A stretch of 64,000 bases of DNA from Butyrivibrio proteoclasticus B316. GTDB taxonomy: Bacteria > Bacillota > Clostridia > Lachnospirales > Lachnospiraceae. A program made the position numbers and the translations under genes. Every line of letters begins with the position of its first letter. Within the stretch, counting starts at the first letter, position 1. Below, piece by piece: positions 57,191 to 64,000 of this stretch. The notes under the pieces were generated by a model. It was not told the DNA's origin. It ran no database searches and was given only the letters and a program-made list of their open reading frames with translations. Where the stretch lies: the NCBI RefSeq assembly GCF_000145035.1, contig NC_014390.1, forward strand, positions 1 through 64,000, given 5' to 3'.

Positions 57191-57230
57191 AGAGTCATGG
57201 CTCATTCTATAAAGCCCTGGCTCTTTTTTT
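57191..57230 (+). terminator. Second tandem terminator ahead of 57,270
   Basis: AGAGTCATGGCT (57,191-57,202) pairs with AGCCCTGGCTCT (57,213-57,224) with one mismatch, then seven Ts. With leader D it puts two terminators in a row before the gene, a layout suited to antitermination. Confidence 0.8.
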
Positions 57231-57269
57231 ATATAGCAACCTTAAATCAGGTAAAAGGAGGAAAAACAA

Positions 57270-57344
57270 ATGACAAAAATTCCAAGAAAGCTTCCAAACG
57301 AAGCGAAAACCAAGATGACAGCTAAGGAGGAAAACAATGTTTGA
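57270..57344 (+). CDS. 24-residue basic peptide (leader-like)
   Basis: AAAAGGAGG precedes ATG 57,270; the product MTKIPRKLPNEAKTKMTAKE plus four residues is short and basic. Its stop overlaps the start of the next gene (57,337), whose AAGGAGG is inside it. It may be a translated leader that couples to the next gene. Confidence 0.4.
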   Translation: MTKIPRKLPNEAKTKMTAKEENNV

Positions 57345-57831
57345 TCTACTACTTGGGTTAACAGCAATTGTAAACAGTGCAATAGAAGTTGCAACAGTTG
57401 TTACAGCAAATGCTATCGGTAAAGAAACAAAGACAAAAATGGAAAGGTCAGAAGATGCCATGGGTATCTGGGTTTATCCTAATGAAATCAAAAAGGAAAA
57501 CGTGACCGTTCCAAATGATATCCCTGTTGTTTCGAAAGAAACAGTTTATGAGCGTATGCATAGGGAATATGTGGAGAGAGAAGCTGCAAGGAGAGTAGCT
57601 GCACGTCATGCAAATGATGGAGCACCTCAAAAAGAAAATAAACTTGCAGACTGGGTAAGCGATCATGACGAACTTATCCTATCAATTTTAACTCCCGGTG
57701 TTCATTTCCTTCCAGAAAAGGAGATGATAGGTATGGATATCGATGTAATTGCTGACCATCTGTTCAACAAGATATCCTCAGTCGAATCTGTTGAGAAAGT
57801 AGAAGGCGGACTGGAAGTAACAGTAAGATAA
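57337..57831 (+). CDS. Hypothetical protein
   Basis: A 164-aa protein with a hydrophobic N-terminus (MFDLLLGLTAIVNSAIEVATVVTANAI, amphipathic or membrane-associated), a charged helical middle (YERMHREYVEREAARRVAARH), and a C-terminal domain. AAGGAGG lies ahead. Not recognised. Confidence 0.6.
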   Translation: MFDLLLGLTAIVNSAIEVATVVTANAIGKETKTKMERSEDAMGIWVYPNEIKKENVTVPNDIPVVSKETVYERMHREYVEREAARRVAARHANDGAPQKENKLADWVSDHDELILSILTPGVHFLPEKEMIGMDIDVIADHLFNKISSVESVEKVEGGLEVTVR

Positions 57832-57853
57832 CCTTCTGTAAGGAGAACAAATC

Positions 57854-58312
57854 ATGAAAATCAAATATGTATCCTATACATTTCCTGAGGGAAAGAAGGA
57901 ATACACACCATGGAACCGGATGACATTCTACGATTGTCGTGTCGTGAATATCCAGACATCTGAATATAAAGCTGGAAAGCGAATGAGCATAGAGATCGAA
58001 GCTCCTAAGCTTAGAAAAAAGTATTATCTCTATGCTTGGTCAGATGAAGGGATCTATGCGGCTATTGAAAAGAGTGGCCTTAAGGAAGGAGATCTTATTT
58101 CCTGCCATACAGAGCTTTCATACTACCAGAATAAGGATGGAAGACACTGCGAAGCCTTTAAGGTAGTAGCAAACGACGCATACGACAGCAAGATTCCAGA
58201 AAATGAGCTTTTTTTCAAGTTCATGATCATAAAAAGGGAATCAAATACATCTAGTCAGTCTAAAAAGTCATCTTACCTTAGCAAAAATGACATCTTACAA
58301 AAAATGATCTAA
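57854..58312 (+). CDS. Hypothetical protein, possibly OB-fold
   Basis: A 152-aa protein. The alternating strands (TFYDCRVVNIQTSEYKAGKRMSIEI; GDLISCHTELSYYQNKDGRHCEAFKVVAN) suggest a small beta barrel such as an OB fold that would bind single-stranded nucleic acid. The basic Ser/Lys tail would agree. TAAGGAG lies ahead, 22 nt after the previous gene. Confidence 0.55.
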   Translation: MKIKYVSYTFPEGKKEYTPWNRMTFYDCRVVNIQTSEYKAGKRMSIEIEAPKLRKKYYLYAWSDEGIYAAIEKSGLKEGDLISCHTELSYYQNKDGRHCEAFKVVANDAYDSKIPENELFFKFMIIKRESNTSSQSKKSSYLSKNDILQKMI

Positions 58313-58323
58313 CATTGTTTTAG

Positions 58324-58352
58324 ATACCTCCTGTAATGGGAGGTATTTTTTT
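58324..58352 (+). terminator. Intrinsic terminator
   Basis: ATACCTCC (58,324-58,331) pairs perfectly with GGAGGTAT (58,339-58,346), 7-nt loop, seven Ts. Confidence 0.9.
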
Positions 58353-58625
58353 ATGCTATTTTCAAGGCATGAAGCATATGTCTTGAATTATAGATAACAC
58401 GGTAAATAAAAATGGGGATACTTGGTGAGAATCGGGGAGAGAAAATACACTCACTATTATTTCTACTATCCGTTTGCTAACATTGTCTCATCGCAAGAAA
58501 TGATTTTGCGAAGAACCTTTCGACAAATAGTGTGTTGTTTACGTAAGTCACTGATATCCAATAAAACATGGTCTGCATTGGTGAGAAGTGGCGGCAGGCC
58601 ATAGTTCCAAATGAAGGAGAGTTAT
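58353..58625. other. Non-coding stretch without a clear feature
   Basis: About 270 bp. A 60-codon frame (58,422-58,604) and a 22-codon frame (ATG 58,412) exist but have no good ribosome binding site or protein-like composition. It may hold the decayed remains of a gene or the promoter of the small gene at 58,626; I see nothing decisive. Confidence 0.5.
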
Positions 58626-58808
58626 ATGGGTAGCATAACAGAGTTTAGTATTGGTTGCAGACGATGTGCTAACCTCGAACAAATAGGAAAAAAGTCGTTT
58701 ATGTGTAGTGTAAGAAGCCATATGGATGATTCGGATGTGGTTCCTATAAGAGATGGCAAAAAGACTGAGGATTGGTGCATATGCGATGGTGAATATTATA
58801 GAAGATAA
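58626..58808 (+). CDS. Small Cys-rich (zinc-type) protein
   Basis: A 60-aa protein with six Cys in the order C-R-R-C, C, then C-I-C (GCRRCANLEQ ... SFMCSV ... DWCICDGEYY), a likely zinc-binding fold. AAGGAGA lies 5 nt ahead of ATG 58,626; the ATG at 58,611 overlaps that site. Not recognised further. Confidence 0.6.
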   Translation: MGSITEFSIGCRRCANLEQIGKKSFMCSVRSHMDDSDVVPIRDGKKTEDWCICDGEYYRR

Positions 58809-58844
58809 TGTGATTTTTTAACTATAGGAAAGGAATAATATATT

Positions 58845-59432
58845 ATGATTAAAAAAGAAATATATAAGGAAATGAAGCAGAAATATGGAAAAGTATCCAG
58901 CTGGGCAGTATGGGCTCCTGAGCAGGGGACACCAAAATCAAATGTTGGAAATCTAGACATGTTTGAAAATGAAGATATCTTAGACATCTTGGATACCGGA
59001 TATGTTTTTGTAGGATTGAATGTTTCAGGGACAGAAGTTAATACAAACATTTCTGACTGGCGTAATTTTCATAGCCCCAATGCAAGACATCATGATTATA
59101 AGCTTAGATATGCTTTGAAAGGTACTAAGTTGTGGGGGTCTTATCTGACTGACATAATAAAACTTCATGCAGATACAAATGGAGAAAATGTTATTTCTTA
59201 TATGAAGAAACATCCGTCTGAAGTAAAAAGAAATATAAATGATTTTGAGGAAGAGATATCTTTTTTATCGGGAACCCCAGTACTGGTTGCAATGGGTGAT
59301 AAAGTTTATAATATTCTTAAAGAAAACCTTCCTCATGACAAATATACTATCATTAAAATCAAGCATTATTCTTATACCATTTCGAAAGAGGACTATCGAA
59401 GAGAGCTATTACAAGCCATAGGAGAGCAGTAA
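58845..59432 (+). CDS. Putative uracil-DNA-glycosylase-like fold protein
   Basis: A 195-aa protein. Features recall the UDG superfamily: YVFVGLNVSG (where family members have a 'GxNPG/S' strand), NFHSPNARHHDYKLRYAL, GSYLTDIIK, and 'VLVAMGDKVYNIL' near residue 155 as the family's 'ALG' strand. The catalytic Asp/His of true glycosylases are not evident, so enzyme activity is open. AAAGGA lies ahead. Its stop overlaps the next start (TAATG), making a two-gene unit that might be a defence or regulatory pair. Confidence 0.45.
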   Translation: MIKKEIYKEMKQKYGKVSSWAVWAPEQGTPKSNVGNLDMFENEDILDILDTGYVFVGLNVSGTEVNTNISDWRNFHSPNARHHDYKLRYALKGTKLWGSYLTDIIKLHADTNGENVISYMKKHPSEVKRNINDFEEEISFLSGTPVLVAMGDKVYNILKENLPHDKYTIIKIKHYSYTISKEDYRRELLQAIGEQ

Positions 59433-60313
59433 TGAGATCATTTTTAGATGATGGTGTAGCATGCAATTTTTGCCCAGAAAAACTTCAAAATCTATATATT
59501 GAAGCAAAGTCTTTCGATAAAGCCAAAAAGTACGTCAAAATAGATGAAGATTTACATCAGATTGTTGGAGTTGAGGCGGATACCGTAAAGAAATGGAGAT
59601 TGGGGAAATTTGGCCCCGATACTCTTGATGAAGTCAAGAAGATAGCCGAATATTTTAAGATTGATTATCAAGAGTTACTTACTCCGATAGTTACAAAGGA
59701 GTTTAATTTCAATGCCCCATCAGATGATGAAAAACAGATAATTATTTACATACATAAGCTTCTTACTGATTTCTTATATACATATTTGTCTGCTAGTGAT
59801 ATGTATTCATTTCACATTTCTTATTCAATGAGAAGAAGAAACAACGAAACAGAATCAGTTAATGAGGCTATAGATAGAATCCATGTAGAAGTTGAAGATT
59901 ATTTTATTAATCTATATAAATTATTAGATACTGAAAGCCTGAAAATAAGACAAAGTACGTATGATAAGCTTCATAGACTTATCACAGAATGCCATGCTCT
60001 GTATGATTATGCTTGTACTGAAAGTCATACCAGCGATTGGCCGTTCTATAATAAAAGATGGGGAATGGCAAACCCCAGATTGGAAAAGCTATTAGATTAT
60101 TATGAGAATTATTATGGTACTGAAGAAGATAATGAATACAAAGACTTTGAAAATGACTACACTAGCGAAACAGGCATCAGCGATTATATTTTAGCTAATG
60201 ATCTAGGCGGAGAGTATATGCCTATGGCTTATGATGCTGTGCCTCGTGAATTTGCTAGAACACTAGCTTTATTGTTTAGAGAAGACTTCAAAGAACTATT
60301 TGAAGATAAATAA
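59432..60313 (+). CDS. HTH-containing protein, partner of 58,845
   Basis: A 293-aa protein. Residues about 30-80 (HQIVGVEADTVKKWRLGKFGPDTLDEVKKIAEYFKIDYQELL) are an XRE/Cro-like helix-turn-helix. The long C-terminal part (Tyr/Asp/Glu-rich, helical) is unknown and could bind a ligand. It overlaps the upstream gene by TAATG and is closed by a terminator at 60,332. Confidence 0.7.
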   Translation: MRSFLDDGVACNFCPEKLQNLYIEAKSFDKAKKYVKIDEDLHQIVGVEADTVKKWRLGKFGPDTLDEVKKIAEYFKIDYQELLTPIVTKEFNFNAPSDDEKQIIIYIHKLLTDFLYTYLSASDMYSFHISYSMRRRNNETESVNEAIDRIHVEVEDYFINLYKLLDTESLKIRQSTYDKLHRLITECHALYDYACTESHTSDWPFYNKRWGMANPRLEKLLDYYENYYGTEEDNEYKDFENDYTSETGISDYILANDLGGEYMPMAYDAVPREFARTLALLFREDFKELFEDK

Positions 60314-60331
60314 AAATACCTATTGTTAAAG

Positions 60332-60368
60332 AAGACCCGTAATTGCAATTTGTAGTTATGGGTCTTTA
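60332..60368 (+). terminator. Intrinsic terminator
   Basis: AAGACCC (60,332-60,338) pairs with GGGTCTT (60,360-60,366), extended by GTAATT with AGTTAT through wobble pairs; short T tract. Confidence 0.75.
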
Positions 60369-60440
60369 GTCTGTATATGTGGCCATTATAATTTTGTAAA
60401 TATTGTAAAGCATTTATTTACAAAAGGAGCATTACCAAAA

Positions 60441-60470
60441 ATGACAGAAAGTACATAAAAATGATATAAT
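60441..60470 (+). promoter_or_regulatory. Promoter of the gene at 60,514
   Basis: ATGACA (60,441-60,446), 18-bp spacer, TATAAT (60,465-60,470). Confidence 0.6.
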
Positions 60471-60513
60471 ATTTTAAGCTAAAAAGGGTTGTTTTATATG
60501 AAAGAATCATCTG

Positions 60514-60933
60514 ATGAACAAGAAAACAAAGTGCATGGATCATAAGGGTATATCCTACGGTTCCATAACGGAAATGTGTGATGCCTATGATGTATCACCA
60601 ACTCTATATCTAAAACGTATCGAACGAGGCTGGACTATTCAGAAATCACTTGAAGGTAAACAGCCTTATTTTTCGCGCGGCGGAGTAGATTACTACTCTC
60701 AGAAAGAAGTATGCGAAGCCTTCAGCATACATCCAAACTCATTCCGGTTAAAACTAAAGAAGGGCTATTCCATTGATGATATTGTAGACAGGGTGTCATA
60801 CAGGGTAGAGGATCATCTTGGAAATGGATACGCCAATGAGGCAGCCATGTGCGCAGAGTATGGAGTAAAGGTATCTACGTATAGAGCTAGGATAAGAAAA
60901 GGCTTAAGCAAGGAAGAAGCGTTAACTAAATGA
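60514..60933 (+). CDS. Three-module HTH-like repeat protein
   Basis: A 139-aa protein made of three ~42-residue modules, each reading like [DG]-x-x-Y-x-S-x-x-E-[MV]-C-x-A-[YF]-x-[VI] then x-P-x-x-[YF]-x-x-[RK]-[IL]-x-x-G-[WY]-[ST]-[IK]-x-x-[AS]-L. Small repeat modules of this kind (NUMOD1-like) occur in mobile elements and probably bind DNA. ATG 60,514 has no clear ribosome binding site; ATG 60,535 is another option. A short overlapping ORF (ATG 60,498, 15 codons) lies just ahead of it. Confidence 0.6.
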   Translation: MNKKTKCMDHKGISYGSITEMCDAYDVSPTLYLKRIERGWTIQKSLEGKQPYFSRGGVDYYSQKEVCEAFSIHPNSFRLKLKKGYSIDDIVDRVSYRVEDHLGNGYANEAAMCAEYGVKVSTYRARIRKGLSKEEALTK

Positions 60934-61559
60934 TCATGAGAATAAAAAAGAATAATGAAATGAAGAAAAAATTGGCAGTGCTGTTATCAGGAATAATGGC
61001 TTCTTTTGTGCTTTCCGGATGCGGTAATGCTCCCGCAAAAGATAGTACACTTACGCTGTACAATGATCTGATTCAAAAAGTAATCTCTGGAGAAGAAATG
61101 TTTTCTGATGAAGGAATGGGCTATACATTTGATGAAGCAGAAGATCCTGGCTATGCCCTCTATGATATAGACAAAGACGGAGCAGACGAGCTCTTTATCA
61201 CTGCAAGGATGGGAGATGAAGGTCACACATATGTGGTCTATGATATCAAAGGCGGTGTTGTAACTCGCGAAATGGCCTTAAATGGATATCTTCCAGAGTC
61301 AGGATACTGGACATACTTTTTTGATTACTTCATCGAAGGCTATTCATATATACGCGGACAAGGGTTTGTAAGGCAGTGGGAGCTGGATTACCCTTGGGTT
61401 GATGGAATTGATACTACTATAATAAACTATGAAGGGCAGGATCCAAGAACGATTTCGGATGATGAGCTGAAAACTCTTTTAAAAGGCCACGTCACTGAGC
61501 CAGCGGAGTTAAACTGGAACCCCATAAAAAAAGATACAAATATCCTTCAGACAAAATAG
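60930..61559 (+). CDS. Lipoprotein, unknown
   Basis: A 209-aa protein with a lipobox: KKKLAVLLSGIMASFVLSGCGN, Cys near residue 31. The mature part has a D-I-D-K-D-G-A-D-E motif (near residue 75) like the calcium-loop of 'FG-GAP/YD' type repeat modules. It would be attached to the outer face of the membrane. Start overlaps the previous stop (ATGA); ATG 60,960 is an alternative that still keeps the signal. Confidence 0.7.
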   Translation: MIMRIKKNNEMKKKLAVLLSGIMASFVLSGCGNAPAKDSTLTLYNDLIQKVISGEEMFSDEGMGYTFDEAEDPGYALYDIDKDGADELFITARMGDEGHTYVVYDIKGGVVTREMALNGYLPESGYWTYFFDYFIEGYSYIRGQGFVRQWELDYPWVDGIDTTIINYEGQDPRTISDDELKTLLKGHVTEPAELNWNPIKKDTNILQTK

Positions 61560-61578
61560 GATAGAAACAAAAAGAGAT

Positions 61579-63678
61579 ATGAAGAAAAAAGGACAATATA
61601 ATCGATTTATAGCCAAAAGGAAAAAAGATAAGAAAGATAAATTACTGGCGGAGAAAGCTTTTCCCAAGAAAGAGTTCACTGAGTACTGGAAGAAGCATTC
61701 TGACGATGTTTGCAGGGCTGTTTACGATGCTTTTTTGGATGTTCTTGCAACAGAAAAACTGTTCATGATTTCAAAAGGGCCATATGGACGAAGCCAGAGG
61801 CAGGAGATCTTTAAGGAAAATGTGGGGAAGTTTTGTGAGTACATTCCTAAGAAATTTACCGGAGCCATGCTAAAAGAGATGATGCCGGATTATGCAAAAG
61901 TAATCTTCGGTGTGATCCTTAACTGCGATAACATGCCGCTTGTTGACTTTGCCATGTCGGTGAATGAGAAGATCGGCACTAAGATCATCTTGAATAACCT
62001 TCATGTGACAAAGCGTGACAGAGAGATCGTAGAGTATGTGAGAGCACATCTAAATGAGATGGTTGTTTATGAACAGGTTTCACATAACCCTAAGTATGTA
62101 CATGCTGCAGAGCGAATCAAGAAGACAATGGAAGCAAAGAGGCTTCTATATCATAATATTCAGGATTCAACGCCTGATGATTATACAACACTCTTTCCTC
62201 TTGCAAGAAAGATGAAAAGGCATTTCGTACTTCATATAGGTCCTACTAATTCAGGTAAGACCTATCAGGCAGTTCAGGAACTCATGGAAGCCGACAGTGG
62301 AATTTACCTTGCGCCGTTACGACTCCTTGCCTATGAACAGTACGAATCTATGAACAATAACGGATGCCCATGCTCCATGATAACAGGAGAAGAAAGGATT
62401 CTAGTTCCTGGTTCGTTCCACCAGTCATCAACAATAGAGATGATGAGCATTAGGGATGAGTGGGATATGGCAATTATAGATGAGGCACAGATGGTAGCTG
62501 ACCGCCAGAGAGGCGGCTCTTGGACTGCAGCTATTTTGGGACTTCGTGCTAAAAAGATCCATGTCTGCGCATCTCCTGATGCTGAAAAGCTCCTTACCAG
62601 AATGATAAAGAGCTGTGGTGATATCATGGAAGTTGTCCATCACGAAAGAAAGACACCACTTGAAATGGATGAGGAAGCATCAAACTTTAGGTTCCCTGAG
62701 GACGTTAAAAAGGGAGATGCTCTGATTGTTTTTTCAAGAAAAGACGTTCATAGTGTTGCAGCTGAGCTTCAGGACAGCGGCCTGACCTGCAGTATCATTT
62801 ACGGATCACTTCCTTATGATGTAAGACATAGAGAAGCTGGCAAATTTGCAGATGGCGAAACTGATGTCGTGGTGGCAACTGATGCAATTGGAATGGGCAT
62901 GAACCTTCCGATCAGGAGAGTTGTATTTTTAGAGACTGTTAAGTATGACGGCATAAAAGAGCGTCCTCTTACTGTATCTGAGATCAAGCAGATAGCAGGC
63001 CGTGCAGGTCGATATGGTAAGTATGATGTAGGATATGTTACTTCCTATTATGATTACGACATCATCAAATATCTTGTTTTCTACGATGCGGTTCCTATAG
63101 GAAAAGCCATGATAAACATCCCAGAAGAATTCCTTGAAAAGGATGGGAAGATATCAACAATCCTGGAACTGTGGAATCAGATTCCAGCTGCGGACTTTTA
63201 TGATAAAGGCGATATCTTAGAAAAGATCACGGTCGCCCATGCCCTTGAGGATATAAAGGATGACAGGGAACTAATAAGACAGTTCATCAGAATTCCAATT
63301 AATATAAAGAACGAAGAGATATATGACGTTTACAAGAAGTTCTACAGAGCTGTTGCTGAGGGAAGACCTGTTGAGCTTGAAGAGACCATGAGAAAATATG
63401 ACAATTCTGGTATCAGCCCCAAGTATAAGCAGGCTCTTCAGATACTTGAGACAAGCAGCGCAATATATGATTTTCTGTATTCCTTTACTAGATTCTTTGG
63501 GGATGAAGAAGATCTTGAGCCAATCCTTGAAACAAAGAGACAGATATCAGAAAAGATATTTACTATCCTTGATATGCAGAAACTCAGCATGAAGTCCTGT
63601 AAGTGCTGTGGCAAAAAGTTAAAGTGGTCATATCAGTATTCTGTATGTCAGGAGTGTTATAGAAAAGGTAGGAGTTAA
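61579..63678 (+). CDS. Suv3-like superfamily 2 RNA/DNA helicase
   Basis: A 699-aa helicase. Motif I LHIGPTNSGKT (about residues 216-226), motif II IIDEAQMVADRQRG (about 298-311), motif V/VI VVATDAIGMGMNLP and EIKQIAGRAGRYG (about 433-480): the DEAQ and GRAGR forms are those of mitochondrial Suv3 and its bacterial relatives. The N-terminus (first ~45 residues) is very basic. A C-terminal CxxC-x14-CxxC zinc ribbon (CKCCGKKL...CQECYRK) ends it. It unwinds RNA in known family members; on a plasmid it may serve mRNA turnover or defence. Poor ribosome binding site (AAAGAG). Confidence 0.88.
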   Translation: MKKKGQYNRFIAKRKKDKKDKLLAEKAFPKKEFTEYWKKHSDDVCRAVYDAFLDVLATEKLFMISKGPYGRSQRQEIFKENVGKFCEYIPKKFTGAMLKEMMPDYAKVIFGVILNCDNMPLVDFAMSVNEKIGTKIILNNLHVTKRDREIVEYVRAHLNEMVVYEQVSHNPKYVHAAERIKKTMEAKRLLYHNIQDSTPDDYTTLFPLARKMKRHFVLHIGPTNSGKTYQAVQELMEADSGIYLAPLRLLAYEQYESMNNNGCPCSMITGEERILVPGSFHQSSTIEMMSIRDEWDMAIIDEAQMVADRQRGGSWTAAILGLRAKKIHVCASPDAEKLLTRMIKSCGDIMEVVHHERKTPLEMDEEASNFRFPEDVKKGDALIVFSRKDVHSVAAELQDSGLTCSIIYGSLPYDVRHREAGKFADGETDVVVATDAIGMGMNLPIRRVVFLETVKYDGIKERPLTVSEIKQIAGRAGRYGKYDVGYVTSYYDYDIIKYLVFYDAVPIGKAMINIPEEFLEKDGKISTILELWNQIPAADFYDKGDILEKITVAHALEDIKDDRELIRQFIRIPINIKNEEIYDVYKKFYRAVAEGRPVELEETMRKYDNSGISPKYKQALQILETSSAIYDFLYSFTRFFGDEEDLEPILETKRQISEKIFTILDMQKLSMKSCKCCGKKLKWSYQYSVCQECYRKGRS

Positions 63679-63691
63679 TATAGCAAATAAG

Positions 63692-64000
63692 ATGATCAAA
63701 AATGTTTTATGCTATGGTGATTCAAATACATATGGATATATGCCTGGCTACGGGACCAGGTATCCTAGAGATATCAGATATCCGGGAAGGCTCCAATACC
63801 TTCTGGGAGAAGACTTTAATGTGATAGAAGAAGGTTGTAGCGGCAGGACCACTCTTTATGATGATCCGATAGATGGGTGGAAGAATGGTTTTGACTATCT
63901 AAAACCATGCCTTTATTCACACAGACCAATCCACATAGTGGTTTTGATGCTTGGAAGCAACGACTTAAAGACAACATTCCACCTTACAGCTTCTCAGATT
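63692..64000 (+). CDS. SGNH/GDSL hydrolase (partial, cut by the window end)
   Basis: The first 103 residues of a SGNH-fold esterase: MIKNVLCYGDSNTYGYMPGY with nucleophile Ser in GDSNT (block I), then VVLMLGSNDLK, the G-x-N-D of block III. The His/Asp block lies beyond the window. No signal peptide. ATG 63,692 has only a distant AGGAG (63,670-63,674). Confidence 0.85.
   Translation, partial: MIKNVLCYGDSNTYGYMPGYGTRYPRDIRYPGRLQYLLGEDFNVIEEGCSGRTTLYDDPIDGWKNGFDYLKPCLYSHRPIHIVVLMLGSNDLKTTFHLTASQI

Noticed and set aside
58422..58604. 60-codon plus-strand frame
   Set aside because: Poor start context and unnatural composition; treated as non-coding.
1..64000. CRISPR array, tRNA, rRNA
   Set aside because: No regular direct-repeat/spacer array and no cloverleaf or rRNA-like sequence was noticed; the repeats found are iterons, palindromes and coding repeats.

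Overview
This window looks like part of a large conjugative plasmid (or plasmid-like element) from a Gram-positive Clostridia host. Lachnospiraceae close to Butyrivibrio is my best guess, an inference from protein style and not a database match. Supporting signs are strong AAGGAGG-type ribosome binding sites on nearly every gene, AT-rich intergenic DNA with consensus sigma-A promoters, a Rep_3-type initiator beside an actin-like ParM partition pair, Gram-positive conjugation proteins, and single-membrane surface proteins with signal peptides. No rRNA, tRNA or core metabolic operon was seen.

Layout. 1-3 kb: replication initiator and ParM/ParR-like partition genes. 3-20 kb: type IV secretion (conjugation) genes: a VirB2-like pilin (apparently frameshifted), a very large VirB6/TrbL-like protein with a five-fold repeat domain, a C39-like peptidase, PrgI/VirB3-like, VirB4, and VirD4. 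An IS110-family element interrupts the spacing after virB4. A 22-bp-period iteron array lies at 16.0 kb. 20-31 kb: cargo, with a glycosyltransferase, a three-copy paralogous gene family mixed with broken genes, an alpha/beta hydrolase, and a P-loop NTPase-SEFIR fusion that looks like a defence protein. 31-46 kb: a surface protein, a cell-wall hydrolase (frameshifted) and a complete-looking Tad/type IVc-like pilus operon (CpaB, two CpaE/TadZ-like proteins, CpaF, fused TadB/C, pilin-like proteins). 46-52 kb: large secreted or surface proteins. 52-64 kb: ssb, a putative recombination protein, many small proteins, a possible UDG-like/HTH pair, a lipoprotein, a Suv3-like helicase and the start of an SGNH hydrolase.

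How it fits together: Rep and ParM/ParR maintain the replicon; the VirB/VirD4 set would export DNA; the C39-like and NlpC/P60-SleB enzymes would open the cell wall; the Tad-like pilus and surface proteins could hold mating cells together. No canonical relaxase is visible in this window.

The most unusual signals are non-coding. First, a family of four short leader RNAs (3.0, 52.4, 54.6, 57.1 kb), each with a 17-bp-spaced sigma-A promoter, a TAGTAGT-type box and an intrinsic terminator, sits just ahead of plasmid operons that have no other visible promoter. Second, four copies of the palindrome GTTCACTGTGAAC occur between genes. Third, the iteron motif also occurs in the promoter region of the prgI-virB4 operon. 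Several genes carry single-base homopolymer indels, which could be real decay or sequence error. All coordinates and motifs were read by eye; family names are from recognition, not from searches.
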